Source: Methylobacterium sp. Leaf117 (GTDB taxonomy: Bacteria > Pseudomonadota > Alphaproteobacteria > Rhizobiales > Beijerinckiaceae). Taken from it: a stretch of DNA of 64,000 bases. Made by a program: the position numbers and the translations under genes. The first letter of the stretch is position 1. Every line of letters starts with the position of its first letter. Positions 17,289-26,807 of the stretch are shown here, piece by piece. A model generated the notes under the pieces. The model was not told the DNA's origin. It worked only from the letters and a program-made list of their open reading frames with translations, and ran no database searches. The stretch spans positions 186,720 through 250,719 of the forward strand of contig NZ_LMNL01000001.1 of assembly GCF_001422985.1 (NCBI RefSeq), in the 5' to 3' direction.

Positions 17289-18457
17289 ACGAGCCCCATC
17301 CTGAGCGAGTCATCTGGCTGGTGGCAGGCGAAGACTCGGGGGATCAACTCGGATCGAAGCTGATGCGCGGACTGCGTGAGTTGTCGGATCGCCCGATTCG
17401 TTTCGGAGGGGTCGGCGGCGAGGCGATGGCGGCAGAAGGCTTCCGGTCCCTCTTCCCCATCGATGACGTGGCGGTCATGGGCTACCTGCCCGTCGCCGCG
17501 CGGCTGCGGACCCTCCTGCGCCGTATTCGCCAGACGGTGCGTGACGTCATCGAAGCCCGGCCCGATGTGCTTGTCATCATCGACAGTCCCGGTTTCACGC
17601 ATGCCGTGGCTGCACGCGTCCGTAAGAGAATGCCAGACCTTCCCATCGTCGACTATGTGTCGCCGAGCGTCTGGGCTTGGCGCCCCTGGCGGGCCGCGAA
17701 GATGCGCCCCTTCATCGATCACGTCCTCGCCCTTCTGCCCTTCGAACCAGAGGCACACCGACGCCTGAATGGCCCTGCCTGTACCTATGTCGGTCATCCG
17801 CTGATCGAGCGACTCTCGGAATTGCGCCCGTCCCGCACCGAAGCCGAGGCACGCCTCGTAGGATCACCGGTCCTGGCGATCCTGCCTGGCTCCCGCCGAT
17901 CGGAAATCGAGCGTCTGATGCCGGTCTTCGGGGCCACGCTGGCGCGTCTCACGGCGCGCTTCGGACCGATCGAGGCGGTGCTGCCGGCGGTGACGCGGCA
18001 CCGAGCCTTGATCGAGCGGTCGGTGCTCGCCTGGGATAATCCCGTCACGCTCGTTCACGGCGAGGCAGCCAAGCATACCGCGTTTCGCCGGGCCCGGGCA
18101 GCGCTGGCCGCGTCCGGTACGGTCACGCTCGAACTGGCCTTGGCCGGTGTTCCGATGGTGGTTGCCTACAAGGTCTCGCGGATCGAGGAGGCCGTCGCGC
18201 GACGCCTGATCCAGGTCCCGACCATCGTGCTTCCGAATCTGATCCTGGGCCACAACGCGATGCCGGAGTTCATTCAGGGCGACTGTACTGCGCCACGGCT
18301 TGCCGCAGCCCTCGAGCCCTTGCTGGCCGGCGCTTCGGAGCGCGATGCGCAGGTGGCGGCCCTGGCGCAGATCGACAGCCTCATGCGCTTGCCGGACGAT
18401 GATCAGCCGAGCCGAAGCGCAGCGCGCATCGTCCTCAAAGCGAAGCGTGCAGCGTGA
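17285..18457 (+). CDS. lpxB: Lipid-A-disaccharide synthase
   Basis: Glycosyltransferase (GT19) that joins lipid X to UDP-2,3-diacylglucosamine to form the lipid A disaccharide. The start is ATG 17285, which overlaps the lpxI stop; the frame is open further upstream only as an overlap with lpxI. The 390-residue protein has VAGEDSGDQLGSKLMRGL at the N-terminus, the VDYVSPSVWAWRPWRA loop, ILPGSRRSEIERL and ASGTVTLELALAGVPMVVAY near the C-terminus. It closes the lpx operon and overlaps the convergent DUF805 gene by 23 bases. Confidence 0.96.
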   Translation: MNEPHPERVIWLVAGEDSGDQLGSKLMRGLRELSDRPIRFGGVGGEAMAAEGFRSLFPIDDVAVMGYLPVAARLRTLLRRIRQTVRDVIEARPDVLVIIDSPGFTHAVAARVRKRMPDLPIVDYVSPSVWAWRPWRAAKMRPFIDHVLALLPFEPEAHRRLNGPACTYVGHPLIERLSELRPSRTEAEARLVGSPVLAILPGSRRSEIERLMPVFGATLARLTARFGPIEAVLPAVTRHRALIERSVLAWDNPVTLVHGEAAKHTAFRRARAALAASGTVTLELALAGVPMVVAYKVSRIEEAVARRLIQVPTIVLPNLILGHNAMPEFIQGDCTAPRLAAALEPLLAGASERDAQVAALAQIDSLMRLPDDDQPSRSAARIVLKAKRAA

Positions 18458-18905
18458 GCCGTTTGCAATCCAATGGGACTGCGCCGTAGCGGTTGGCCTC
18501 CCGGCTTCCGGATCGAAAGACCGTCTCGAGAAAGAACCAAACGAAGAAGCCTAGCATTGCCAGGACGAGCCCAATGACCGGGATGGGATAGCTGTCGACC
18601 ACCCCCTCAAGCGGCAGAAGGCTGGTTGCCTCCGCGAGAATGTATGCCCCCAACCACCAGCCACTGCGGTTGCGGTCATGTAGCCGTCGGACCGTCTGGA
18701 TCGAGGTTGCCAGGATGACGGGGAGCGTGCCGGAGGCAACGAGAATACCCGACCAGCGGAGGCCAAGGGCGGCGAGCCAGATCCCCAGGCAGAGCAGGCC
18801 AAACCCGAGGACGATCATACGCATCAGAAAGCCGCGATAGGCCGGGGCCGAGAGGCGACCGCTTGGATCGAACGGAGCCCAGGCGCGACAAAGTTCCTTG
18901 CTCAT
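18435..18905 (-). CDS. DUF805-family small membrane protein
   Basis: 156-residue protein starting at ATG 18905 (MSKELCRAWAPFDPSGRLS), whose ATGA overlaps the hrpB stop, so it is probably translated together with hrpB. It has the DUF805 pattern: an N-terminal aromatic-basic segment, several membrane helices and the conserved VRRLHDRNRSGWW between helices two and three. Function of the family is unknown. An open extension to 19010 is only an overlap with hrpB. The 3' end overlaps the convergent lpxB end by 23 bases, which is compact. Confidence 0.85.
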   Translation of the reverse strand: MSKELCRAWAPFDPSGRLSAPAYRGFLMRMIVLGFGLLCLGIWLAALGLRWSGILVASGTLPVILATSIQTVRRLHDRNRSGWWLGAYILAEATSLLPLEGVVDSYPIPVIGLVLAMLGFFVWFFLETVFRSGSREANRYGAVPLDCKRLTLHASL

Positions 18906-21406
18906 GTCCCCCTCGGCTTGACACGCCGCGTCGGAGGCTCGGCCACAGGATCTTCCGGCCAGGGATGGCGTGGGTAGCGCCCGCGCATCTCCGAGCGTAC
19001 GGCGCTCCACGATCCACGCCAGAAGCCTGGAAGGTCGCGGGTGATCTGGATGGGTCGCGAGGCTGGTGAGAGCAGATGCAACACGAGGGCGATTCTTCCA
19101 CCGGCAATACTCGGATGGCGTTCCAGACCGAAAAGCTCCTGCACTCGGACGGCCAGCACCGGCCCGGTCTCGAACTCATAGTCGAGTGCGATGCGCGATC
19201 CGGTTGGCACTTCGAAATGGGTGGGCGCATCCGCGTCGAGGCGGGCGCGCCGATCCCAGGGCAGCAACGCTTGAAGGGCGCGCGCGAGATCGTCGGCGGT
19301 GATGGCGTCGAGGCTCGTGCGCCCGATGATTTCCGGTGCCAACCAATGCTGGATGTTTGCCAGCAACTGAGTGTCTGACACGTCGGGCCAGTTCGCGGGG
19401 TCAGCCTCTCGCAGGAAGCGTAGGCGTGCGCGCCATTGGGTAAGTTGCGGCGTCCATGGCAGGGCGTGTAGCCCGATCTCGACGACGCCTTTGGCGAGTA
19501 TCTCGGCCGCGGCAATCTCCACCGGCACAGGCAGCGGGTGGTCGCCCAGCGTCACTGATCCAAGTCGTCGCATCGACCGCGCGCGTAGGGCACGTGCCGT
19601 CCGGTCGAAGGTGATCTCTGTCTTCGCCTCGATTGCAGTCCCGAACAGCGCTTCGATCGCCCCCAGGGAGATCGGAGCCGCAGCAAGAATGCGAGCCTGG
19701 GCCGCTGTCCCGGTGATTTCCGCTACGACGAGGAACGGCTCGCGGGCCAGCGCAGAGCTCGGATCGACCCGTCCAGCTCGTCCGTTGGCCATGACGAATT
19801 CGCCATCGCGGCCACGGGCTCGGGCAACCCGATCGGGATAGGCCAGGGCGAGCAGCGTTCCGGCCTCGCTCAAGTCGAGGCCAACCGGAGCATGGTCACG
19901 GGTTCCGGCGAACGCGTTGGCTTGTCGTACCCAGCTCTGTGCGAGCCGGCGCATGTCGCTCGCCCTTTGCCCACGGTCCCGCGTGTAGCGGTCGAGCCGG
20001 GACCTGACGTCGGTGTCGTCGCCACCGAGCCCCCGCTCGACCAGCACGGCTGCAAGGTCTGCCGCCTCGCGAGCCCTGTCGTAGCCTGCTGCCTCGACAA
20101 CCATACGGGCGAGTCGTGGAGGCAGAGGAAGTGCGCGCAGAGCGCGCCCAGTTCTGGTCAGGCGACCATCCGGGTCGATCGCTTCAAGGTGGCTCAGCAT
20201 CGCTCGGGCTTCGGCAACGGCGGGGGCAGGGGGCGTGTCGAGAAATGCCAGGGTCGTCGGGTCCGTGACACCCCAGGCTGCGCAATCCAGAATTAGGCCC
20301 GAGAGGTCGGCCGCCAGAATCTCGGGACTGGTAAAGGGCTCCAGGGCGTTTGTTGCAGCTTCGGACCACAGTCGGTGACAGATGCCCGGCTCGGTTCGGC
20401 CGGCACGGCCTCGGCGCTGATCGACCGAGGCGCGTGAAGCACGGGCGGTGACTAGACGAGTCAGTCCAAGGCCAGGCTCGTAGATCGGCACTCGCGACAA
20501 ACCCGAATCCACGACGATCCGCACGCCCTGAATGGTCAGCGAAGTCTCGGCGATACTGGTGGCGAGCACCACTTTGCGCCGGCCAGGCGGCGCGGGGCCG
20601 ATGGCACGGTCCTGTTCGACAGGCGTAAGAGCGCCATACAGGGGAGCCACCTCGATGGATGCATCGACTCGGTCGGCCAGAAGAGATGCCACGCGACGGA
20701 TCTCGCCTTGACCCGGCAGGAAGGCGAGCACCGAACCCGGGTCTGCCCGCAGTGCCCGTAAGATCGCCTCCGCCACGACGTCCTCGATCCGTCGGCTCGG
20801 GTCTCGATCCGAGTATCGGGTCTCGACCGGGTAGGCGCGCCCCTCGGATTCGATCACCGGCGCTCCGCCGAGAAGCGTGGCGACACGGGCGCCATCAAGC
20901 GTCGCCGACATGACGAGGATGCGAAGATCCTCCCGCAAAGCACCTTGGCTGTCGAGGGCCAAGGCCAAACCGAAATCCGCATCCAGCGAGCGCTCGTGGA
21001 ACTCGTCGAACAGGACGGCGCCGATGCCGGTGAGTTCCGGATCCTCCAGGATTATTCGGGTGAAGACACCCTCGGTGACGACCTCGATTCGGGTGCGGCT
21101 CGAAACCTTCGAGCCGAGGCGGACACGCAGTCCGATGGTTTCACCGACGTTCTCACCCAGCGTCGCGGCCATACGCTCGGCAGCGCCGCGGGCTGCAAGA
21201 CGGCGAGGCTCCAGCAGGATGATCTTGTCCGCCGGCCGTAACCAGGGTGCTTCGAGGAGGGCGAGCGGCACCCGGGTGGTTTTACCGGCGCCGGGCGGTG
21301 CCACGAGGACAACCGACGGACGGACCGCAAGAGCGTCACGAAGGGCTGGAAGGACGACCTCGATAGGCAGGGTGGCGACGAGAGGCGCGGGTGCAGAGTG
21401 GACCAT
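18902..21406 (-). CDS. hrpB: ATP-dependent helicase HrpB
   Basis: DEAH-box (DExH) RNA helicase of the HrpB family, cellular role poorly known. I choose ATG 21406 (MVHSAPAPLVATLP), giving 834 residues, over an upstream TTG at 21442. Motifs in order: Walker A APPGAGKTTRVPLALL, the motif Ia region LLEPRRLAARGAAERMA, DEFHERSLDADFGLAL, SATLDG, the helicase C domain with VLATSIAETSLTIQGVRIVV and QRRGRAGRTEPGICHRLW, then the HA2 and HrpB-specific C-terminal domains. Length fits the family (about 820). Confidence 0.94.
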   Translation of the reverse strand: MVHSAPAPLVATLPIEVVLPALRDALAVRPSVVLVAPPGAGKTTRVPLALLEAPWLRPADKIILLEPRRLAARGAAERMAATLGENVGETIGLRVRLGSKVSSRTRIEVVTEGVFTRIILEDPELTGIGAVLFDEFHERSLDADFGLALALDSQGALREDLRILVMSATLDGARVATLLGGAPVIESEGRAYPVETRYSDRDPSRRIEDVVAEAILRALRADPGSVLAFLPGQGEIRRVASLLADRVDASIEVAPLYGALTPVEQDRAIGPAPPGRRKVVLATSIAETSLTIQGVRIVVDSGLSRVPIYEPGLGLTRLVTARASRASVDQRRGRAGRTEPGICHRLWSEAATNALEPFTSPEILAADLSGLILDCAAWGVTDPTTLAFLDTPPAPAVAEARAMLSHLEAIDPDGRLTRTGRALRALPLPPRLARMVVEAAGYDRAREAADLAAVLVERGLGGDDTDVRSRLDRYTRDRGQRASDMRRLAQSWVRQANAFAGTRDHAPVGLDLSEAGTLLALAYPDRVARARGRDGEFVMANGRAGRVDPSSALAREPFLVVAEITGTAAQARILAAAPISLGAIEALFGTAIEAKTEITFDRTARALRARSMRRLGSVTLGDHPLPVPVEIAAAEILAKGVVEIGLHALPWTPQLTQWRARLRFLREADPANWPDVSDTQLLANIQHWLAPEIIGRTSLDAITADDLARALQALLPWDRRARLDADAPTHFEVPTGSRIALDYEFETGPVLAVRVQELFGLERHPSIAGGRIALVLHLLSPASRPIQITRDLPGFWRGSWSAVRSEMRGRYPRHPWPEDPVAEPPTRRVKPRGT

Positions 21407-21596
21407 TCCAATGCTGGTGACGCGATTGCGGACGATCCGCAACCCGCTGCGGTTCAGGTCGAGTCACGGATGTTCCACCATACTTGCCATGACCGGGGCC
21501 AATTCCATCATTCTGTTGGATCACCTGGGAACGGATTCACTTCGAAGGACTTGATCGCTCGCAGCGCAAGTGGCGCTTTGACGGAAGATGGAATTC

Positions 21597-21890
21597 ATGA
21601 ACAAGCTTGCGATCGCTTTGGCTGCCAGCACTCTGCTCGGTGCATTCGGGCTCACGTCCGCATCGGCCGCCCCCGTTATGCCGGCTCCGGCCGTTGCTGT
21701 CGCAGGTGATCAGGCGCTCGATCAGGTCGCCTATCGGCGCCATCACCATGGGATGCGCCATCATCGTCATCACCGCCGGATGCATCGCATGCCGCGTTCG
21801 CGGATGATGAGCGATCCGAATTCACGCAACCCCTCGCAGCCCGGCTACCAGCAGCAGAAGGGCAGCACCACGGGCGGTCCGCGCTACTGA
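21597..21890 (+). CDS. Small exported His/Arg-rich protein, function unknown
   Basis: 97 residues from ATG 21597, which has GGAAG nine bases upstream; an earlier in-frame ATG at 21588 has no room for a ribosome site. A signal peptide is evident (NKLAIALAASTLLGAFGLTSA, cleavage near SASA-AP). The mature part has a run of His/Arg (RRHHHGMRHHRHHRRMHRM) followed by a Ser/Asn/Pro/Gln-rich tail ending TTGGPRY. Such a His cluster could bind metal or acidic polymers, but that is inference. It stands alone between hrpB (divergent) and mutS. Confidence 0.75.
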   Translation: MNKLAIALAASTLLGAFGLTSASAAPVMPAPAVAVAGDQALDQVAYRRHHHGMRHHRHHRRMHRMPRSRMMSDPNSRNPSQPGYQQQKGSTTGGPRY

Positions 21891-22071
21891 GTTCCCTTTC
21901 AGTCCCTTCAATCGGCTTCGACGAGGGTCGGTCTGCGCAGGCAGGCCAACCCTTTTCATGTGGCGATGCGTGGCTCTGCGTTCTCACTGGTCGTAGACGT
22001 ATCAGCTTTCTCCCCAGGCCAGACGGGCTACCGCGCTGATTCTTGCCAGCTAGGTCTGCTATGCTGGGACC

Positions 22072-24825
22072 ATGTCACAGCGCCCCGCTCGATCCGTCGC
22101 CAAGACCGGCTCCGCCCCCTCGGACTACACGACGAGCGCTGCCGTTCTCGACACGACCGGTGCCACGCCGATGATGGCGCAGTATATCGAGATCAAGGCG
22201 GCCAATACCGATTGCCTCCTGTTCTACCGTATGGGCGACTTCTACGAGTTGTTCTTCGAAGATGCCGAGATCGCCTCGCGCGCGCTCGGCATCGTTCTGA
22301 CAAAGCGCGGCAAGCATGGCGGTGCCGACATTCCGATGTGCGGCGTTCCGGTGGACCGCGCCGACGACTATCTTAGCCGCCTGATCGCGCTCGGCCACCG
22401 CGTGGCTGTCTGCGCACAGACGGAAGATCCCGCCGAAGCGAAGAAGCGCGGCCCGAAATCTGTGGTTCGCCGGGAAGTTGTCCGCCTGGTCACGCCCGGT
22501 ACCATCACCGAGGATCGTCTTCTTGACCCCGCCCGTGCCAACGTTCTGTTGGCGATCGGCCGACGCAAGGCTGGTGAGACTGCTTTGGTTTACGGGTTGG
22601 CTGCAGTCGATATCTCGACCGGGCGGTTTTCCCTCAGTGAAGTCCCGGCTGCCGAGCTTGCCTCCGCAATTGCCCGACACGATCCGCGCGAGATCGTTAT
22701 GTCGGAAGCGATCCATGCCGATCCGGCTCTGACCCGGTTCTGGCGCGAATGCTCCGCTCCCGTCACGCCGCTCGCACAAGCTGAACTCGAGCCCTCTTCG
22801 GCGGAGCGGCGGATCAAGGCACAATTCGGAGTCTCGACGCTCGAGGGCTTCGGGCAGTTCGGCCGCGCCGAGATCGCAGCGGCAGGAGCGGTCCTGCTTT
22901 ACATCGAGCGTACGCAGATCGGCGCTCGCCCGACCTTGTCGCCGCCGTCGCGCGAAAGCGCTGGCGCGACCCTGTCCATCGATGCCTCGACCCGGGCCAA
23001 TCTCGAACTTACCCGGACCCTGTCGGGCGAGCGCAAGGGCAGCCTCCTCGACGCCATCGATCGAACCGTCTCCGCGGGCGGCGCCCGGATGCTCGCCGAG
23101 CATCTGGCGGGTCCGTTGACCGATCTTGAGGCGATCCGGCATCGTCACGCCGCTGTCGAGTTTCTGGTTGAGGACGGGCCGACCCGGTCCGCCTTCCGCG
23201 CTAGCCTCGCCCGTGCCCCTGACCTTGCCCGCGCCTTGTCGCGCCTCGGGCTCGGCCGGGGTGGCCCGCGGGATTTGGCAGCCTTGCGTGATGGTCTGGA
23301 CGCTGCCCAGGAACTCGCGACCCGCTGCGACGGCTTGGAGAGGCTTCCCGAGGATTTGAAGGCCCTAGCCACCTGTCTTGCTTCCGTCGATGGCGAGCTT
23401 GTGCAGACATTGCGTGCGGCCCTCGCCGAGGATCTTCCACTGAAGCGCCAGGACGGCGGCTTCGTCCGCGCCGGCTATGACGCAGAGATCGACGAGAACC
23501 GCCTCCTCGGCCAGGATTCGCGCAAAGTCATCGCTGCCTTGCAGACGCGCTACGCCGAAGAAACGGGCTGCCGTACGCTTCGGATCAAGCATAACAACAT
23601 GCTTGGGTACTACATCGAAGTCCCACAGGGGGTGGGCGAGGCCTGCCTCAAAGGAGTAATGCGCGAGACCTTCATCCATCGCCAGACCATGGTCGACGCC
23701 ATGCGGTTCACCAGTGTCGAACTCGGGCAGTTGGAGAGCCGCATTTCCGGCGCATCCGACCGCGCGCTGACCCTGGAGAATGCGGTGTTCGATGCCCTGT
23801 CAGGGCGCGTCCTGGAGCAGGCGAGCGCTATTGCGGATGTGGCTGAGGCGCTGGCGCGCCTCGATGTGGCGGCCTCGCATGCCGAGTTGGCCGTCGAGCG
23901 CGACTGGCGCAGGCCAATTGTCGATGAAAGCTACGCCTTCGTGGTTGAGGGTGGGAGACATCCGGTTGTCGAGGCTGCCCTGCGCGCGTCGGGAGCGCCG
24001 TTCATTGCCAACGACTGTGACTTGTCAGGGGAGGGGCGTGGACGCATCCGGTTGATCACTGGTCCGAACATGGGCGGTAAGTCCACCTTCCTGCGCCAGA
24101 ACGCCCTCATCGCCGTCCTGGCGCAGATCGGAGCCTTCGTGCCGGCGGCCCGCGTCCGGCTCGGGCTTGTCGACCGCCTGTTTTCGCGTGTCGGTGCCGC
24201 CGACGATCTTGCCCGTGGTCAATCGACGTTCATGGTCGAGATGGTCGAGACCGCTGCGATCCTGAATCAGGCGACCCGTCGCTCCCTCGTCATCCTGGAC
24301 GAAATCGGTCGTGGTACGGCGACCTTCGACGGGCTTTCGATCGCGTGGGCCTGTCTCGAGCACCTGCACGAACAGAATGGTTGCCGGGCCCTGTTTGCCA
24401 CCCACTTCCATGAACTGACCGCTCTTGGGCAACGCCTCTCGCACCTCGACAATGCGACCCTTCGGGTTGCCGAACACAAGGGCGAGGTCGTCTTCCTGCA
24501 CGAGGTGGTGTCGGGTGTGGCCGAACGCTCCTATGGGTTGCAGGTTGCCCGCCTCGCTGGCCTTCCGGCCGGGGTGATCGCGCGGGCAGGGTCGATCCTG
24601 AAGCACTTGGAGAAGGCGGAGCGGGACCGGCCGTCCCGCCCCCGGATCGACGACTTGCCGCTCTTCGCCAACCTTGCTCCTCCGCCGATGCCGGAGCCCG
24701 TTCCGGAGGTTTCGGATGATGCCTTGCGTTCAGCCCTCGATGCGATCGACCCGGACACGCTGACGCCACGCGAAGCTTTGGAGGCCTTGTACCGCCTCAA
24801 GGCCGTCGGCAGCGGACCGCATTGA
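22072..24825 (+). CDS. mutS: DNA mismatch repair protein MutS
   Basis: Recognises mismatches and starts methyl-independent or -dependent repair with MutL. The 917-residue protein has a 30-residue N-terminal extension, the mismatch-wedge motif [10 protein letters not shown] (Phe57-x-Glu59), connector and lever domains, the clamp, Walker [14 protein letters not shown] near residue 665, Walker [19 protein letters not shown] and the HTH-like dimer segment [12 protein letters not shown]. The C-terminal beta-clamp and tetramer region is present. ATG 22072. Neighbours are unrelated; it is probably a single-gene unit. Confidence 0.97.
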   Translation: MSQRPARSVAKTGSAPSDYTTSAAVLDTTGATPMMAQYIEIKAANTDCLLFYRMGDFYELFFEDAEIASRALGIVLTKRGKHGGADIPMCGVPVDRADDYLSRLIALGHRVAVCAQTEDPAEAKKRGPKSVVRREVVRLVTPGTITEDRLLDPARANVLLAIGRRKAGETALVYGLAAVDISTGRFSLSEVPAAELASAIARHDPREIVMSEAIHADPALTRFWRECSAPVTPLAQAELEPSSAERRIKAQFGVSTLEGFGQFGRAEIAAAGAVLLYIERTQIGARPTLSPPSRESAGATLSIDASTRANLELTRTLSGERKGSLLDAIDRTVSAGGARMLAEHLAGPLTDLEAIRHRHAAVEFLVEDGPTRSAFRASLARAPDLARALSRLGLGRGGPRDLAALRDGLDAAQELATRCDGLERLPEDLKALATCLASVDGELVQTLRAALAEDLPLKRQDGGFVRAGYDAEIDENRLLGQDSRKVIAALQTRYAEETGCRTLRIKHNNMLGYYIEVPQGVGEACLKGVMRETFIHRQTMVDAMRFTSVELGQLESRISGASDRALTLENAVFDALSGRVLEQASAIADVAEALARLDVAASHAELAVERDWRRPIVDESYAFVVEGGRHPVVEAALRASGAPFIANDCDLSGEGRGRIRLITGPNMGGKSTFLRQNALIAVLAQIGAFVPAARVRLGLVDRLFSRVGAADDLARGQSTFMVEMVETAAILNQATRRSLVILDEIGRGTATFDGLSIAWACLEHLHEQNGCRALFATHFHELTALGQRLSHLDNATLRVAEHKGEVVFLHEVVSGVAERSYGLQVARLAGLPAGVIARAGSILKHLEKAERDRPSRPRIDDLPLFANLAPPPMPEPVPEVSDDALRSALDAIDPDTLTPREALEALYRLKAVGSGPH

Positions 24826-25318
24826 CGCCGCTCCCGTTCGCGTATGGGGATCGGGATAGGCGGCCCGAGCGGGAGTTCGTCAGATTGAGAAAGCGACGTC
24901 GGAGGTTTTGCAAAAAGTATCGGCGACCTGCAGGGACCTGTTCAAACGGCGCCCATTGTTCCGTGCCTCGTGGCGAAGCGAGTTCCAGAGATCCCACGCG
25001 TTTCGGCTATTCGGCCTCTTGTGATCGGGGCACGAAACGCCGGCATACGGCGCTGGGATAGCTTTCAACCCAGTCGTGAGGGGCGAGCGTTCGTGACTGC
25101 GGCAATCGTGTACGATCGACAGCCAGCATCGCCCTTTTGGTATTCCCACCCCGGTTTCGGAGGGTTTGCCTATACCGAGGCGGGTCCAACACCAAAATTG
25201 AAATCGATAGAATCAATATGCGATATTGAATCCATTTGTTTGAATCATGATGCGGTGCAAAATATCTTCGGATCATCGAACGGGGCTGTCGCCCCGGAAA
25301 TTCCGAAGGAAGCTCACG
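24826..25318. other. mutS downstream spacer with AT-rich promoter zone
   Basis: 493 bases without a credible gene; open frames across it are Arg/Ser-rich shadows. The part from about 25190 to 25270 is strikingly AT-rich for this genome and contains a promoter-like pair and a palindrome (listed separately). A small hairpin CGGGGC-TGTC-GCCCCG at about 25280-25295 lies just ahead of the ribosome site of the next gene. Confidence 0.6.
25198..25229 (+). promoter_or_regulatory. Predicted promoter with palindromic operator
   Basis: TTGAAA (25198-25203) and GATATT (25222-25227) lie 18 bases apart. Overlapping the -10 side is the perfect inverted repeat TCAATAT-GCG-ATATTGA (25213-25229), the layout of a repressor site. 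It would serve the small secreted-protein gene that begins at 25319, with a leader of about 85 bases. No cognate regulator is adjacent. Confidence 0.45.
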
Positions 25319-25546
25319 ATGACCACCCGTACCATCGTCCTCAGCGCACTCGCATCTCTGACCCTGATCACCACTGCGTTGGCGGATGACCGGACCTACC
25401 TCACCCCTCCCCTGTATCGTGAGCAGGCGCGCGCCACGGCAACCGTGCGTCCGGCTTCTGAACTGATCACCACGCCGTTCATCACACCGCGTGCACCGGC
25501 AACTCGGCAGCTCGTTGCGAAGACGGCCGAGGCATCGGTTCGCTAA
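25319..25546 (+). CDS. Small exported protein, function unknown
   Basis: 75 residues from ATG 25319, preceded by CCGAAGGAAG as ribosome site. Residues 1-22 (MTTRTIVLSALASLTLITTA, then LA) form a signal peptide with likely cleavage after ALA before DDRTYL. The mature 50 residues are polar and Thr/Arg/Pro-rich with no Cys. No family recognised. It is followed by an 11-bp inverted repeat that probably ends the transcript, so it looks like an independent small gene. Confidence 0.7.
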   Translation: MTTRTIVLSALASLTLITTALADDRTYLTPPLYREQARATATVRPASELITTPFITPRAPATRQLVAKTAEASVR

Positions 25547-25586
25547 TCTCGATCTCGCTCGAATATGCCGTCAATCGAGAAGGGCT

Positions 25587-25618
25587 GCGCTCCGGCGGAC
25601 GATGCTTCGCCGGAGCGC
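25587..25618 (+). terminator. 11-bp perfect inverted repeat after the small secreted gene
   Basis: GCGCTCCGGCG (25587-25597) and CGCCGGAGCGC (25608-25618) are perfect reverse complements with a 10-base loop, 41 bases after the stop of the 75-residue gene. There is no T-run, as is common for terminators in GC-rich alphaproteobacteria. Confidence 0.55.
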
Positions 25619-25909
25619 CTATTCACAGTCGGCGGTCACGATCTTATCGGCTGATCCTCTGACCATAATCCTGGTCAGCGATCTCTCCCGGCGCCGAATT
25701 ATGTCGCGCTTTCCTCGAACGAGCGCGGCCACGCTCTTGCGAGCGGTTTGCTACCCGATGGATCAACGGAAGCGCGACCGGCGCTTGCCTTCAGGATGGA
25801 ATGACCTGTGTTGCTCCTGCGGTTGCGCCGGGAAGCACTTGCGGGTATAGGCCGCGCCAGCGCTCGCCAGACACCCTTGGAGGCACGGGCGCTTCGGGAT
25901 TCGGGGCTT

Positions 25910-25930
25910 GGCCGTCCGTTTCGGGCGGCC
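25910..25930 (+). terminator. Stem-loop with T-rich tail in the rplY leader
   Basis: GGCCGTCCG (25910-25918) pairs with CGGGCGGCC (25922-25930) around a TTT loop, with one wobble, and is followed by TTTCGCGTTTTCC. It looks like an intrinsic terminator and sits only 43 bases before the rplY start, so it may be an attenuator in the rplY leader or the end of an upstream untranslated RNA. Confidence 0.5.
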
Positions 25931-25973
25931 TTTCGCGTTTTCCGTTCATTCTCATACGCAAAAGGATCACGCC

Positions 25974-26666
25974 ATGAGCGCAGTCAAGACGCTTGAGGCC
26001 GTGGCACGCGACCGGGTCGGCAAGGGGGCCGCCCGGGCCGTTCGTCGCCAGGGTCACGTTCCCGCCGTCATCTACGGAGGCGGCCAAGCCCCGCAATCCA
26101 TCGCGGTCGACCTCATCCGCATCCGCACGCTGATCTACGCTGGTGGCTTCAAGACCACCCTGTTCGAGATCAACGCCGGCGGAAAGAAGACCCGTGCGAT
26201 CCCGCGCGATTTCCACCTCGATCCCGTGACCGGCGTGCCGATCCATGTCGACTTCCTACGCGTCGTCGCCGGTCAGTCGATCACGGTCGAGGTCCCGGTG
26301 CACTTCGCCAACGAAGATGCGGCGCCCGGCATCAAGCAGAAGGGTGGTACGCTCAACGTCGTCCTCCACACCCTGGCCCTCGAAGTCGCCCCTGACGCGA
26401 TTCCGGATGCCATCGAAATCGACCTGACGGGTCGGGAGATCGGCGATGCGATCCACATCACCGATGTGAAGCTCCCTGCTGGCGCGACCTTCACGGGTGA
26501 GCCCGACGCCACCGTCGCCAACATCGTACCGCCGACCGTCCTCGGCGCCGAGGTCGAGGCCGAGGAGGCTGCAATCGCCGAAGCGCAGTCCGCCGAAGCT
26601 GCCGACGAGAAGGCCGAGGAAGAGGCCGCCGAGGCCGTTGCCGAAGACGAGAAGAAGGAAGACTGA
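25974..26666 (+). CDS. rplY: Ribosomal protein bL25, long CTC/TL5 form
   Basis: Binds 5S rRNA in the large subunit; the long CTC form is typical outside enterobacteria and is linked to stress. I choose ATG 25974 (MSAVKTLEAVARDRVGKGAA) with AAAAGGATCAC upstream, giving 230 residues. The L25 domain spans about 1-95 (RRQGHVPAVIYGGGQ; FHLDPVTGVPIHVDFLRV), the TL5 beta domain about 96-185 (PEAIPDAIEIDLTG-like DAIPDAIEIDLTGREIGDAI), and an Ala/Glu-rich acidic tail follows. pth is the next gene, as in many bacteria. Confidence 0.96.
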   Translation: MSAVKTLEAVARDRVGKGAARAVRRQGHVPAVIYGGGQAPQSIAVDLIRIRTLIYAGGFKTTLFEINAGGKKTRAIPRDFHLDPVTGVPIHVDFLRVVAGQSITVEVPVHFANEDAAPGIKQKGGTLNVVLHTLALEVAPDAIPDAIEIDLTGREIGDAIHITDVKLPAGATFTGEPDATVANIVPPTVLGAEVEAEEAAIAEAQSAEAADEKAEEEAAEAVAEDEKKED

Positions 26667-26705
26667 AATCTGGGCTCGCGCCCGGCTTCACGTCATCCAT
26701 GACAG

Positions 26706-26729
26706 TGCCCCGGCCAGCAGGCTGGGGCA
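26706..26729 (+). terminator. Stem-loop between rplY and pth
   Basis: TGCCCCGGCC (26706-26715) pairs with GGCTGGGGCA (26720-26729), ten pairs with one wobble and an AGCA loop, 39 bases after the rplY stop. Followed by TCTCTATTTCG rather than a pure T-run; partial termination is plausible, allowing some read-through into pth. Confidence 0.5.
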
Positions 26730-26807
26730 TCTCTATTTCGAGGCCTACGCCGGCATCCGCTCACTCTCGCGGGTCCGGCCGCAAACTCGCAGGGATCCAT
26801 TCGCGCC

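Larger units (their letters stand above)
25547..25973. other. 427-bp spacer before rplY
   Basis: No credible gene. It holds the 25587-25618 inverted repeat, a second small hairpin CTGACC-N8-GGTCAG at 25659-25678, and the strong stem-loop at 25910-25930 just ahead of rplY. Open frames crossing it (25491-25850, 25808-25996) are Arg/Cys-rich and not protein-like. Confidence 0.55.
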
